Assembly: GCA_009602735.1 (NCBI GenBank) | Contig: WELA01012539.1 | Coordinates: forward strand, 38,864-102,863 | Source: Mesotaenium endlicherianum | Taxonomy: Eukaryota > Streptophyta > Zygnematophyceae > Zygnematales > Mesotaeniaceae | Length of the DNA: 64,000 bases | Direction of reading: 5' to 3' | In this document: one piece after another, positions 1 to 10,095 of the stretch | Layout: every line of letters starts with the position of its first letter | Position numbering within the stretch: position 1 is the stretch's first letter | The notes under the pieces: model-generated | What the model was told of the DNA's origin: nothing | Databases searched by the model: none | What the model saw: only the letters and a program-made list of their open reading frames with translations | Translations under genes and position numbers: made by a program

Positions 1-3000
1 TTGCCAGAACGGTATAGGATAGCATACTTCAGGTATGGCTTGAAATCCGAGGTCTCTGGTCATTTTGCTGAGAAAAAGTATGAGAAACTGGCTGACTTGA
101 TCCAGGATGCTGACGCCTGGGATCAGCAGCAGTTCAATCACAAGCGCCAGAGTAACGCTTTGGTGTCTAAGATTGTCAAAAAGCCCCACGATTCCTACAA
201 TGCAATTGAAGGAGACCAGGCTGAGGATAATCAGGGTGATGAATATGAGTATGAGTACAATGCTATTCAGTCTAGAGGTAGAGGTAGTTCCTCTCGAGGT
301 GGCTATAGAAGGGGTGGTGGTAGGACTAAGCCGAGACCAGCCTCAGCAAAATCCATTGTCAGCAAAAGGGTCACTACCGAGAACAGTGCCCAGTCAAGCA
401 CCTGCCAAAGGTCGAGAGAAAAGACCAGCCTTTAAAAGACAGCAACAGTCAGTAGTCCAGTCTATTTACTGTGAGGATGCTAGAGATAGTGAGTCGTCAC
501 TAGCTTCCCTCGTAGCAGGTATTATGGGTCCTGCTGAACTGGATTCACTATGCATGCCTGACAACCAGATAAAGGAGACCATCAGCAATATAGACGTCCA
601 GAGAGTGCACACTCTGGATGCTCTTGTTCCACCTGATGTCCAACATTTCTTTGCTACGTCAGGAGAACAATGCGAAAGTCAGGAAAAGACAGTCCTCCCT
701 ATCCTACTGCATTGCATGATTGCAGGTAGGAAGGTGAGGGCATTTGTCGATGGAGGGGCGTCCCATACCTTTATCCACAAGGACTTAGTTAAGCGGCTAA
801 GGCTGCCTACTGTCACCCAAGGGAATAGAAATATATTCCTTGGAGATGCCTCAAGTATCCCGGGAGGAGTTATAACCAAGCCTATTGAGGTCCAGTTAGG
901 TTCTGGCATTGCAGTTCTAACTGAAACGCTTACATTTGAGGTACTCAACACTGGCTTTTATGATCTCGTGCTAGGCAGGTCCTGGCTTAATAGACATCAA
1001 GCTGAAGTGTGTTGGAGCAGAGGTACAGTTAAAGTGAGAGGAGCCAGTGATGGGCAGACTGACTTGGCACCCACCAGTGCTCTTCCTCTTGTCCTGTGTG
1101 GATGGCAAATGAAGGAAAAGAAGAGGCTTCCAGAAGGATGCAAGTTGCTGAATGCAATGGAGTTCGTCAAAAGCTGGAACCAGAAGGAAGACAGAATGTT
1201 CTGTCTGCTGCTAAGAGAGGTACCTCCTCAACCTGAAGAAGTGGTTGAGAAAAAGGTAAGCCCTCCGGAGCACCCTACTGCTGCAAAAATTGTTGCTCAG
1301 TACACGGATGTATTTAATATGCCTCCAGGACTACCCCCTAAGAGGGAAGTAGATCATAGGATTGATCTATTACCTGGGAGTCAGCCACCTTGGCAACGCA
1401 CTTATGGCTTGTCTTATGTGGAGAGCGAGGAGTTGAAAACACAGATTGCAGAGCTTGAGGAAAATGGTTATATTTCTCCCAGTAAATCACCGTACGGCGC
1501 ACCCATCCTATTTGTTAAGAAAAAGGATGGCAGTATGCGGATGTGTGTGGATTACAGAGCCCTGAACAGAATTACAGTAAAGAACAAGTATGCTTTACCC
1601 AGAATCGAGGACTTGCTTGATACCCTGTCTGGTGCTAAGGTGTTCAGTAAAATTGATCTCAAGAGTGGGTATCATCAAATCAGAATTGCTGATGGGGATG
1701 AACACAAGACTACCTTCCGCACACGTTATGGACACTATGAGTTCAACGTGATGCCATTAGGACTGACTAACGCTCCTGCCACCTTCATGGGTGCTATGAA
1801 TGACATTTTCAGACCTTATTTGGATAAGTTTGTGCAAGTTTTCCTGGATGATATTTTAAATTTCTCTAAAGATGAAGCTCAGCACGCTGAACACTTAAAG
1901 ACAGTCCTGGACACTCTGAGAACGAATCACTTATATGCTAAAATGAGCAAGTGTGATTTCTATGAAGACAGTATTGAATTCTTAGGCCACATTGTCAGTA
2001 AAAAGGGCATCAGCGTGGATCCTAAGAAAGTCCAGACCATAAGGGACTGGCCCGTACCACAGTCTGTCTCTGAAGTTAGATCCTTCCTCGGGTTGGCTAA
2101 CTACTATAGGAGATTTATTGAGAATTATTCCACAAAGGCCAGTAAACTGACTGACCTTACTAAGAAAGACATAGGGTATGTGTGGGGGGAAGAGCAGCAG
2201 GCTGCCTTCCAGACCCTTAAAGATGCCCTTTGTTCTGCCCCAGTGCTAGCCGTGTATGACCCCAGCAAACCGGTGCAGGTGGTTACTGATGCCTCTGACT
2301 TTGCCATGGGTGCTATTTTGTTGCAGCCTGCTGACAAAACCACAAAGGATGGTAAGGTACGGCAGGAGTGGCATCCTGTGTTGTATGAGTCTATGAAACT
2401 TAATCCAGCGGAGATCAATTACTCAGTGCATGATAAAGAGCTGCTAGCTATCGTTTATGTACTCAAACAGTGGAGAGCATACTTACATGGTAAAGCTTTT
2501 AAGGTGATTACAAATCATCTAGCTCTGACTCACTTTCAGAAGAAGTCCAAGCTGTCCAGGAGGGAGAACCGCTGGAGCCAGATGCTGGAGCAGTTCCAAG
2601 TCCAGATCGACTACAAACCAGGGAAGTTGAATCCTGCTGATGCACTCTCTAGAAGACCTGACTTGCAAGAAAGGAACTTTAGTCAGCATGCTGTGGATAA
2701 AGTCCTGTGTGCACTCACTTCACTAAAGTTGAAGAAGTCCTTCCTTGAACAACTTAGGAAAGCCTACCTTTCTGACCCAACATTTGAGCCCAGCCCCAAT
2801 ACTGGTGTGTGTCGTGCTACTGCACTCGGGTACAAACTTAAGGGAGGGGTCTGGGTGACTGAAACCACTTCAGGCAGGCTGAAGCTGGTCATTCCTCTTA
2901 ACTTGGAAATTAGGTCCCTTTTATTGAGTCAAGCACATGACAGTTTACTGGGGGGGCATTTGGGGCAGGCCAAAACTGTTGGCAAACTGGCAAAACATTA

Positions 3001-4240
3001 TCATTGGGAGGGGTTGCCTCGGGAGGTCTTCAAATATGTCAAGTCCTGTGACCAGTGTCAGAAGAATAAGTTCGGCACACACCACCCGGAGGTCTCTTGC
3101 AACCACTGCCCATCCCAGCTGGACGCTGGGAAACTATATCCATGGACTGGGTGGGCACACTACCAAGAACTGCTAATGGGCATGATTTGATATTGGTAGT
3201 CGTGGATAAACTGACAAAAATGGTCATTTTCATCCCCACAACTGTCAAAGTAACTGCACTCAAAACAGCGAGACAATTCTACAACCATGTAGTATGCCAA
3301 CATGGGCTACCTTCTAATATCATCTCAGACAGAGACTTAAAATCTACCTCTAAATTCTGGAGAGCTTTTATGGGGTTAATGGGAGTCAAACAGCTGCTCA
3401 GCACAGCAAACCACCCTCAGACTGATGGGCGGTTTGAAAGATCTAATTGACTTTTGCAGGTTGTGCTGAGAGCATATATCAACCAAAAACAAGATAATTG
3501 GGATGACCTGTTGCCTCAAATTCAGTTTGCGGTCAACAGTGCGATGCACGCGTCCACGGGCAAGACTCCTTTTGAACTCAGCCTGGGTAGAGTTCCTAAG
3601 TCTCCTTTAGATGTACTGGAGGAGTCTTTAACTTGTCCTGAAGGGATTGACAACCCGGTCTCCCTCCAGCTAACTCAGGAGTTTGCTGACACACTGTCAA
3701 AAGTCCAACAAAACCTGCACAAGGTCCAAGAAAACCAACAAAAATACGCTAATCAACACCGTCGGGAACTGACATTTTCCAAGGGGGATTTAGTCAAACT
3801 GCATTCTCAGCTCCTGTACCTCCGTGGTGTGGTCAAGAAAAAGCTTGGCCCTGTTTGGGTCGGTCCATATTCGGTGGTACGTCGTATCGGTCAGAATGCT
3901 TACAAACTGAACATGTCAGCTGAATACAAGGGTCACCCAGTCTTTAATGTCTCCTTCCTGGAACCATACATCAAAGGTGATACACTGTTCACGGGTCGTT
4001 TACCTGTCCAACCGGGACCGGTCCCCGCTGTCCGGGATGGCGACCCTGAGGAATATGAGGTCGATGAGATTTTGGACGCTCGCTCGGTCCGTCGATCGTC
4101 TAAATATGTCATGAAATACCTCATTCGATGGAAAGGTTACGATGCCTCTGGGGACACTTGGGAGTTTAAGGACCACTTGACCAATGCCAAAGGGGCGTTG
4201 AAACGGTTCCACCTTCGGGCCGCTGGAGCCCCTTCATAAC
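1..4240 (+). pseudogene. gag-pol of chromovirus A1
   Basis: The first ~430 bases encode the end of a retrotransposon gag protein (Arg/Gly-rich tail near 280-340). An aspartic protease with a DGGASHTF motif lies near 730-1000. Reverse transcriptase occupies about 1390-2110, with the metal-binding FLDDIL box near 1843-1860. RNase H is at about 2240-2660. The integrase has an HHCC zinc-binding segment near 2930-3070 and a core near 3130-3450, and a chromodomain (EYEVDEIL ... YLIRWKGYD ... DTWE) lies near 4045-4215. A chromodomain normally guides integration towards marked chromatin. The region holds about two or three breaks and is a fossil. Confidence 0.92.
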
Positions 4241-4630
4241 TGTCATTTCAGTTGACACGGGAAGGTGACAGGCGGTCCTGTCTCCATTTAAGTGGGAGGG
4301 GAAAATATATGACAGTTAGTGAGCGAGAGCGATAAAGGGACAGTTACGTGAATCCTAAATGTCAGCATAGTGACAGAGGGGACAGCCTGGCCCACATAAA
4401 GCACCTTGAGCTGAAGGAAAAAGGGCCTCGCACAACACTACATCACTTAACTCACCCTACAACACAATCATACGTTTATGTTTAGCGCATCGCAACTACG
4501 TCAACTTTTAGCAATCATCCTGTAAGGTAAACAGCAGCGAAGCCACTATACTAAATACTAACATACTTCCTGCAATCCCTATGACAAAGGTCCATATCCT
4601 ACTAACTTGTGCCCTGGTTACATGTGCAGG
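4241..4630 (+). other. non-coding spacer with splice-acceptor-like site before the extra ORF
   Basis: No conserved ORF is seen between the end of pol and the extra ORF. The last bases before the ATG read ttacatgtgcag followed by G-ATG, a good match to a 3' splice site (acceptor AG at 4628-4629). The equivalent site exists in copy A3 (minus strand near 49633). This fits, but does not prove, expression of the downstream ORF from a spliced RNA, as some LTR elements do for ORFs located after pol. Confidence 0.4.
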
Positions 4631-6307
4631 ATGGCGCCCACCACACAAAAGGAGGACAGAAAGCGCAAGGCAGAAGAAGCCAGGAGGACAATGGAGCAAT
4701 ACCAGAAGGAGCTGGCGGCGACGTCCCTCACCAGGAGAGAACAAGAAAGGGTCCGCAAACAACAAGAGGCGGCAGAAGAGGCACAGAGGAAGAAGGATCA
4801 GGAAGCGGAAAACCTCAGGAAGGCTGAGGAGGAGAGACAGAAGAAACAGCAAGAAGAAGCGGCAGCGGCAGAAGAGGAGAAAAGAAAAAAGATTGAAGCG
4901 GACAGACAGAAGAGCTTGGCCACTTACAGGTATACTGTGGTGGGTGGCCAAAACTTCGATAACCTGAAGGAAGCATTGCTGGCAGCCCAGGAGATCAACA
5001 GGCTGGAACAGACAACACTGCTACAGAAGGAAGGAGCTACAGCACTGGACAGGTACATCGAGACACACACCGGCGTGGTCCTTTACGAAGATTATGCTAA
5101 GATGGTGGGCTATACAGCAGAGCAGGCCCGGTATCTCGCAGATGATTCAGAGGACAAGCCGGTCCCCATACCGGGAATAGTGGGAGATCAGAGACTCATC
5201 CGGATGGTGAGCATGCGGCCCGATAGCTTTAAGGATACGGTATTCTACCTCACACTCCTGCCAGCTTACAATGAAGTTGAGAGAAGGAGCTGGGAGTACT
5301 TGGCCAGGGAAGCAGGACAGCAGATGTTCTCTCCCCACTGGTTCCCGTGTAAACTGAGGAAGGCTGAGCACGGACCCCAGTACTACCAGCAGCCAACAGA
5401 CTGGAGGTGGATGACCGTCACAAATAAGAAGCAGGAGTGTGACCGAGCCCAACCGGATGACTTCCACTATGGCCTAGACGGCTATCTCATCCTACCACCT
5501 CACATTGCCCCTTGGGACCCCAGGCTGAATGGATGCCTGAGCAATATGAATGCAGAGACCAAGGAACATAGGAGGAGGGGAAGAGAGTACTTCTCTAAGG
5601 GAAAGCATGCCTTTGTCAAATGGGCAAAGAATGCAGGCCGGATAGATATCAGTAGGCTGAAGGCCAAGCAACCTCCAGCGCGCCCTAAGAAAGGGAGGTC
5701 GGTAGACTACTCCATGTCTACTAGGGAGCAGGACGACTTAGTGGACGAGACCCCTACTCTCTCCGAGGAGGAGGATGAGGAGGATGAGGAAGAAGAACAA
5801 GGCAGAGGAGAAGCATCAGCAGCAGGTACTCAGGATACCCAGGGACAGGCAGGGGCGCTTCCTAAAGAACCACGATCAGGTGTTTGGAATGTGATCCCCG
5901 TTATGGCGACAACTGGACCCCGCGCTCGCTCCCCCAGCCCACCTGCCCAAGCAGGGGAAGAAGCTGATCTGACTGTACTGGGCAGCAGACACAGACAGAA
6001 ATCCCCAGAGGACAGGGGTGCCAGAAGAGGGACACGCGGGTGGGCCAGAGGTATGCCAGCCTCCCCCTCCGCTCAGGGGCATGTACCTCTAGCCAATGTA
6101 TTTCAGCATCCTACTGGAATGCCTGTCTATGTGGGAATCAACACCCAAGTGGTTGAAGAGCAGGCCACCATCCTCCGTTCTCCTCGAGGGCCAACTTTAG
6201 AGCAAACAGGGTTCTTTAGAAGGCCAGCTGACAGACCTAGAGGGCTGTCCAGATCTAGGTCCAGATCTCCGTCTCCTGATCCTGAAGCCCCAGGAACAAC
6301 CCCTTAA
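4631..6307 (+). CDS. extra ORF of family A (unknown function, coiled-coil plus conserved globular region)
   Basis: An uninterrupted ORF of about 558 aa from the ATG at 4631; an upstream in-frame ATG at 4607 would give 566 aa. I prefer 4631 because it follows an acceptor-like site. Residues ~5-105 are a charged Lys/Glu/Gln/Arg-rich, coiled-coil-like stretch. Residues ~110-370 look folded, with Trp/Tyr/Pro-rich landmarks such as YEDYAKMVGYT, HWFPCKL, TDWRWMTV and PHIAPWDPRL. An acidic run follows (near 5760-5800), and the C-terminus is Ser/Arg/Pro-rich and disordered. No signal peptide or membrane span is visible, which argues against an envelope protein. A near-identical copy sits at 47934-49634 and a divergent one at 15083-16750, always downstream of pol on the same strand, so it belongs to the element. 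I do not recognise the family. Confidence 0.8.
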   Translation: MAPTTQKEDRKRKAEEARRTMEQYQKELAATSLTRREQERVRKQQEAAEEAQRKKDQEAENLRKAEEERQKKQQEEAAAAEEEKRKKIEADRQKSLATYRYTVVGGQNFDNLKEALLAAQEINRLEQTTLLQKEGATALDRYIETHTGVVLYEDYAKMVGYTAEQARYLADDSEDKPVPIPGIVGDQRLIRMVSMRPDSFKDTVFYLTLLPAYNEVERRSWEYLAREAGQQMFSPHWFPCKLRKAEHGPQYYQQPTDWRWMTVTNKKQECDRAQPDDFHYGLDGYLILPPHIAPWDPRLNGCLSNMNAETKEHRRRGREYFSKGKHAFVKWAKNAGRIDISRLKAKQPPARPKKGRSVDYSMSTREQDDLVDETPTLSEEEDEEDEEEEQGRGEASAAGTQDTQGQAGALPKEPRSGVWNVIPVMATTGPRARSPSPPAQAGEEADLTVLGSRHRQKSPEDRGARRGTRGWARGMPASPSAQGHVPLANVFQHPTGMPVYVGINTQVVEEQATILRSPRGPTLEQTGFFRRPADRPRGLSRSRSRSPSPDPEAPGTTP

Positions 6308-6404
6308 GGTGACACGCTGAAGAGGCAGTCAGTAAGGGAGGCTGGTCAGGTTCAGTTCCCTTATTTAAAATTTCTGCAGTTTAATGTTGTCGAGGCGACA
6401 ACAA

Positions 6405-6420
6405 GTTAAGTTGGAGGGAT
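6405..6420 (+). other. polypurine tract of A1
   Basis: A purine-rich run (aagttggagggat) lies directly before the TGTAATGAATC start of the LTR. The same run occurs beside the LTRs of A2 (near 15000) and A3 (near 47822-47835) on the other strand. This is the expected plus-strand primer position. Confidence 0.75.
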
Positions 6421-7141
6421 TGTAATGAATCAGTATATTAGTGGATATAATATTCATTTAAATATAATAGTTAATTAAGTTCAGCCTGCTGAACTTTAGT
6501 TAATAGTCAGTCTGCTGGACTTTACATAATTATCAGTTTGCTGACTCAGTCGAAAGCAGCAGGCTGAAAGTCCATATAAGTCAGCTTGCTGACACATTCT
6601 TTGACAGCAAGCTGACTTCCGTACTCGGTAGCAGCGAACTGCCTTGATATGCATCTAAGTGCGATATGCTAGATGAATAGCCAGATGACATCCCTATGAT
6701 GGATGGCTATTCGGGATGATGGGAGATGGCGGTGGATTTGGTTAACCGAGGTCCTACCAACGTGGTTAACTCCCGGGTAGGCGGTGCCATCGCACTGACC
6801 GTTGAACAGTAAACTCATTCCATGTACATATGCTAGGCATTGCTCTCGAGTTCGGCATTCGGAAACGAGGCCAACTCTCCTGTACAGCTTACTGAGAGTG
6901 ATCTGAATCCAAGGCGAGAAGCCATTGATACGCACTGTCTTCTAACCTTGCTTATGTATGAGTTTACTGATTTGCATTATTGATGCTAGTTTACTCGCAT
7001 TTGACTTACGAGTATTATTCACTGCTAGTGTATTGTCCTTTGCCGTTTAACCAGTTAACGGAAATTGCCATCAAGATTACTTGCTGATATAAAGATCTTT
7101 ATTAATTGTTAATCGCTTATTTGGTAAGTCGATTCATTTCA
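6421..7141 (+). repeat. 3' LTR of A1 (721 bp)
   Basis: It begins TGTAATGAATC and ends CATTTCA. It matches the inverted LTR copies at 14281-14998, 54322-55044 and the split copy 45562-45615 plus 47149-47821. It holds a cluster of short palindromes (6480-6640) and a TATA-like tccatataag near 6571. The end was set by comparison with the A3 5' LTR, which is followed by a primer-binding site. Confidence 0.9.
6480..6640 (+). promoter_or_regulatory. array of CAGCnnGCTG-type palindromes in the LTR, with TATA-like box
   Basis: At least five short imperfect palindromes of the form (g)tcagcnngctga occur in ~160 bases, for example ttcagcctgctgaa near 6481 and gtcagcttgctgac near 6580, with a TATA-like tccatataag among them. 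The array recurs in all LTR copies of the family in the window. It looks like a U3 enhancer with repeated binding sites; this role is inferred. Confidence 0.45.
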
Positions 7142-9835
7142 GTCTCAGCCCAACAGAGAGCACAAGTAGAAAGGCTGCTGAAGAAGCACCCCTAGGTGTT
7201 TGCTTTTACTAAGGAAAAGATTGGTAAAACCACTGCCAATTTGTGTAAGATCACACTAAGTACTGATAACCCAGTCAGACTTGGGCCGCATAAGCTCAGT
7301 CAGACCGAATGGGACTGTGTGGAGAAAACTTGCCAGGAGCTGCACAAGCTCGGCATGATCGAGAAATCAACCTCCATACATGGAGCTCCCACGGTAGTAG
7401 TTGCCAAGAAGGACAAGGATGGCAATTATACAGCCACTCGTATGTGTGGAGACTACAGACGACTGAACCTTCACACGGAGCCAGTCAGTTATGTGATGCC
7501 TACACCATAGCGGATCTTTGCGATTGCCACCACCGGGAAGGTGTTCAGCATCATCGATCTACGACAAGGCTTCAACCACATCCCTGTGAAAACAGAAGAT
7601 CGAGGTAAGACCGCTTTCTGGGCCCAAAGGGAACTTTGGCAATGGGCGGTTATGCTGTTTGGGCTGAAAAATGCCCCAGCCATCTTTCAGAGGACTATGG
7701 ATAAAGTGCTGGAGGGGCTGGATTTTGCAAAATCATACATTGATGACGTAGTGGTATTCAACAAGTCCATAGAGGAGCACCTCGAGCACTTGGAACAAGT
7801 GTTCCAGCGCCTGGAGAACTTTCAGATGACGCTGCACCCTGGAAAGTGCAGATTCTTTGAGGCACATGTGCCTTGCTTAGGACATGAGATTGGGAACAAT
7901 GCTATGTCCCCTCAGGCTGTAAAGATTGAAGCCATTTAGAAGATACCTGCACCAGCGAATGTGTCTAAGCTGAAAGCTCTGTTAGGGCTAAGTGGATACT
8001 ATCGTAAATTTGTGAAGGATTATAGCAACATTGCAAAACCCTTGACAGAACTCCTGAAAAAGGACGTACCTTTTGTGTGGACGGAAGCCCAGGAGAAGGC
8101 CATGAACGAGCTCAAGGAGCGGTTGGTAACAGCCCCAATCTTGCAAACACCTGACTACTCCAAGCCGTTCAATGTACACATCGACTAGAGTCGTGCGAGA
8201 CTTGGCGCAGTACTCACTCAGGCCGAAAGTCCTAGAGAGGAGTACGTCATTGCCTATGCCTCGCGCTCTAACAACCGAGCGGAGAGCAACTACTCGTCCT
8301 ACGAAGGAGAGCTACTGGCAGTGGTTTGGGCTGTTGCACATTTCAGAGAGTATCTATGGGGAAAACCCTTCACGTTGATCACAGATCACTCGCCATTACT
8401 ATGGCTGATGAAGAATGGAGACCTCATTGGTAAATTGGCTCGTTGGGCTCTCAAGCTCCAGGAGTACCAGATGACAGTGATACACCGAGCAGGTATACTC
8501 AACAACGACGTCGATGGACTCAGCAGGAACCCGGACCCTTCCGCAGACGACAGAACAGGAGCTCGAGAAGACGAAGATCCGACCAGCCCAGCAGAATTGG
8601 CCGCCTGCCTGGCCGAAATGGCTAGAAAGGTAGCATCAGGAGAAGCTGAGCCCCTACCTCCGTTCAGTCCACATATCTGGAAAGATCAAGCCACTATGCA
8701 TTGGTTGAAGACGGAGTCTATATAGAAGGATTGTCGGCAAAAGAAAAGGACCAGGTAGGCCATCGAGCTAAAAGGTTTTGCTGGAAACGCAATAATCTCT
8801 TCAAGATTGAAGAAACTGGTCAGGAGAAGTTAGTGCCAGAACCCACCAAAAGACGAGCTCTGGTGCAGGAAATGCATGAGAATACTGGACACTATGGTGT
8901 CAAGATGACATACAGTCTTCTGGAGCTGTCTTACTGGTGGAGGGGCATGAAGCAGCAGTGTGAGGATGTGATCAAGGCCTGTACAAGCTGCGATCGCGTC
9001 AAGGCTGGTTTTACGCAGCAACACCCACACCTGCAACATCTGCCAATCATGGGCCTAGGCTACCGGTGGAGCTGCAATCTCGCAGGTGAACTACCGCTGT
9101 CCAAGCGAGGTAACAAGTACATTATGGTCATAATTGAGCATTTTTCTAAGTGGATAGAGGTGGTGCCTCTAACCGCTAAGGAAAGCTTGGGGACCGCGAA
9201 AGCGCTCCTCAATGGTGTGATTGTACGTCATGGGGCCTCAGCAGAAGTGCTGACAGACCAAGGGTCTAAGTTCCAAAGATCTTTTCAGAAACTCCTGGAC
9301 AAATGCTTCATTGACCATTGCACAACGTCTAGAGACCACCCACAAGCAGATGGTCAGGCAGGCCCTGCCATGGCTGGTTATGGGTTACGGATTTAGCAAG
9401 CAAGCTGCTTTGGCAAATTACTCGCCTTATCAGATTCTATTTGGAAGAAGTCCAGTTGTGCCCAGCAGCATCAAGCAGGATATGGAGCAGGTGAAAGACC
9501 TGGACAACCCTGATGAACTGTTACTGGTCATGTTGCGCCGCAAGGTGTTATTTGAGCACATGATGCCTGCTGCATCGGACAATCTGAAAATTGCACAGAA
9601 AAGAGACACGCAGCGTTACGCCAGGACGCGAGATGGGAACGACCGCCTACAAATGACGCAGATCAAGGAAGGAGACTTCGTCTACCGCAAGCGCCAGACT
9701 AAGACCAACATTGACACCAGTTCAGGTGCAGTGATCTTACGCGTGAAACATGCGTTTGACAATGGTGTGTTGGAATTGGAAGGTTCTGATGGTAAGACCA
9801 TGAGAGATCACGTGCAGAATTGTTTGCTGTGCTAA
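7142..9835 (+). pseudogene. pol of element B (RT, RNase H, integrase)
   Basis: Reverse transcriptase lies at about 7380-8020, with CGDYRRLN and a YIDDVVVF box near 7735-7755. RNase H is at about 8130-8530 (ITDHSPLLWLM). The integrase has an HHCC segment near 8860-9000 and a catalytic core near 9040-9420. The integrase tail contains RKRQTKTNIDTSS and ELEGSDG, which match the tails in D (RRQTKNTLDTSS, ELEGADG) and F. gag and protease are absent here. Several breaks are present. Confidence 0.85.
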
Positions 9836-10062
9836 ATATCGATCCTACAGTTAAGAGTGTGCCCGAGGAATTGGTGCCAGCCACGCCTTGTGCCAGCTGC
9901 AAAGTGCTGGATGATCAAGAAGCAATAGTAACTTGCGGTGTGGTGCCCGTTGGCACCCCTTCTGCATTGGTGAAAAAGAGATTATGGCAGGACGGTGGGA
10001 ATGTCCTGATTGCCTTCCCAAACCCCCCAGTCTCAGGGCTAGGAAATAAAAGCTTTCAGTAG
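9820..10062 (+). pseudogene. Cys-containing tail of B, probable PHD-finger remnant
   Basis: After the integrase tail a short reading frame contains CASCKVLDDQEAIVTC, a C-x2-C ... C spacing at the place where D and F carry a PHD finger. Only the first part of a PHD pattern can be recognised, so this is a weak call based mainly on position and the shared flanking tail. Confidence 0.35.
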
Positions 10063-10095
10063 AAAGGCAGGGACGCCTCAGCTGAAAGGAAGGGG

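Larger units (their letters stand above)
1..7141 (+). mobile_element. Ty3/gypsy chromovirus A1, with extra 3' ORF; 5' part outside window
   Basis: The order seen is gag (cut by the window edge), protease, reverse transcriptase, RNase H, integrase and chromodomain (to 4240), then a separate ORF (4631-6307), a purine-rich tract and a 721-bp 3' LTR (6421-7141). Two further copies of this family lie in the window on the minus strand (A2 14281-22923, A3 45562-55044) with the same order. The chromodomain after the integrase places it among chromoviruses. The copy is broken in a few places in pol. The right LTR abuts the pol of element B, so A1 probably inserted into B. Confidence 0.93.

Noticed and set aside
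4631-6307. Extra ORF as an envelope protein
   Set aside because: No signal peptide, transmembrane segment, glycosylation-rich ectodomain or furin-type site is visible; it is charged and helical, then Trp/Tyr-rich and disordered.
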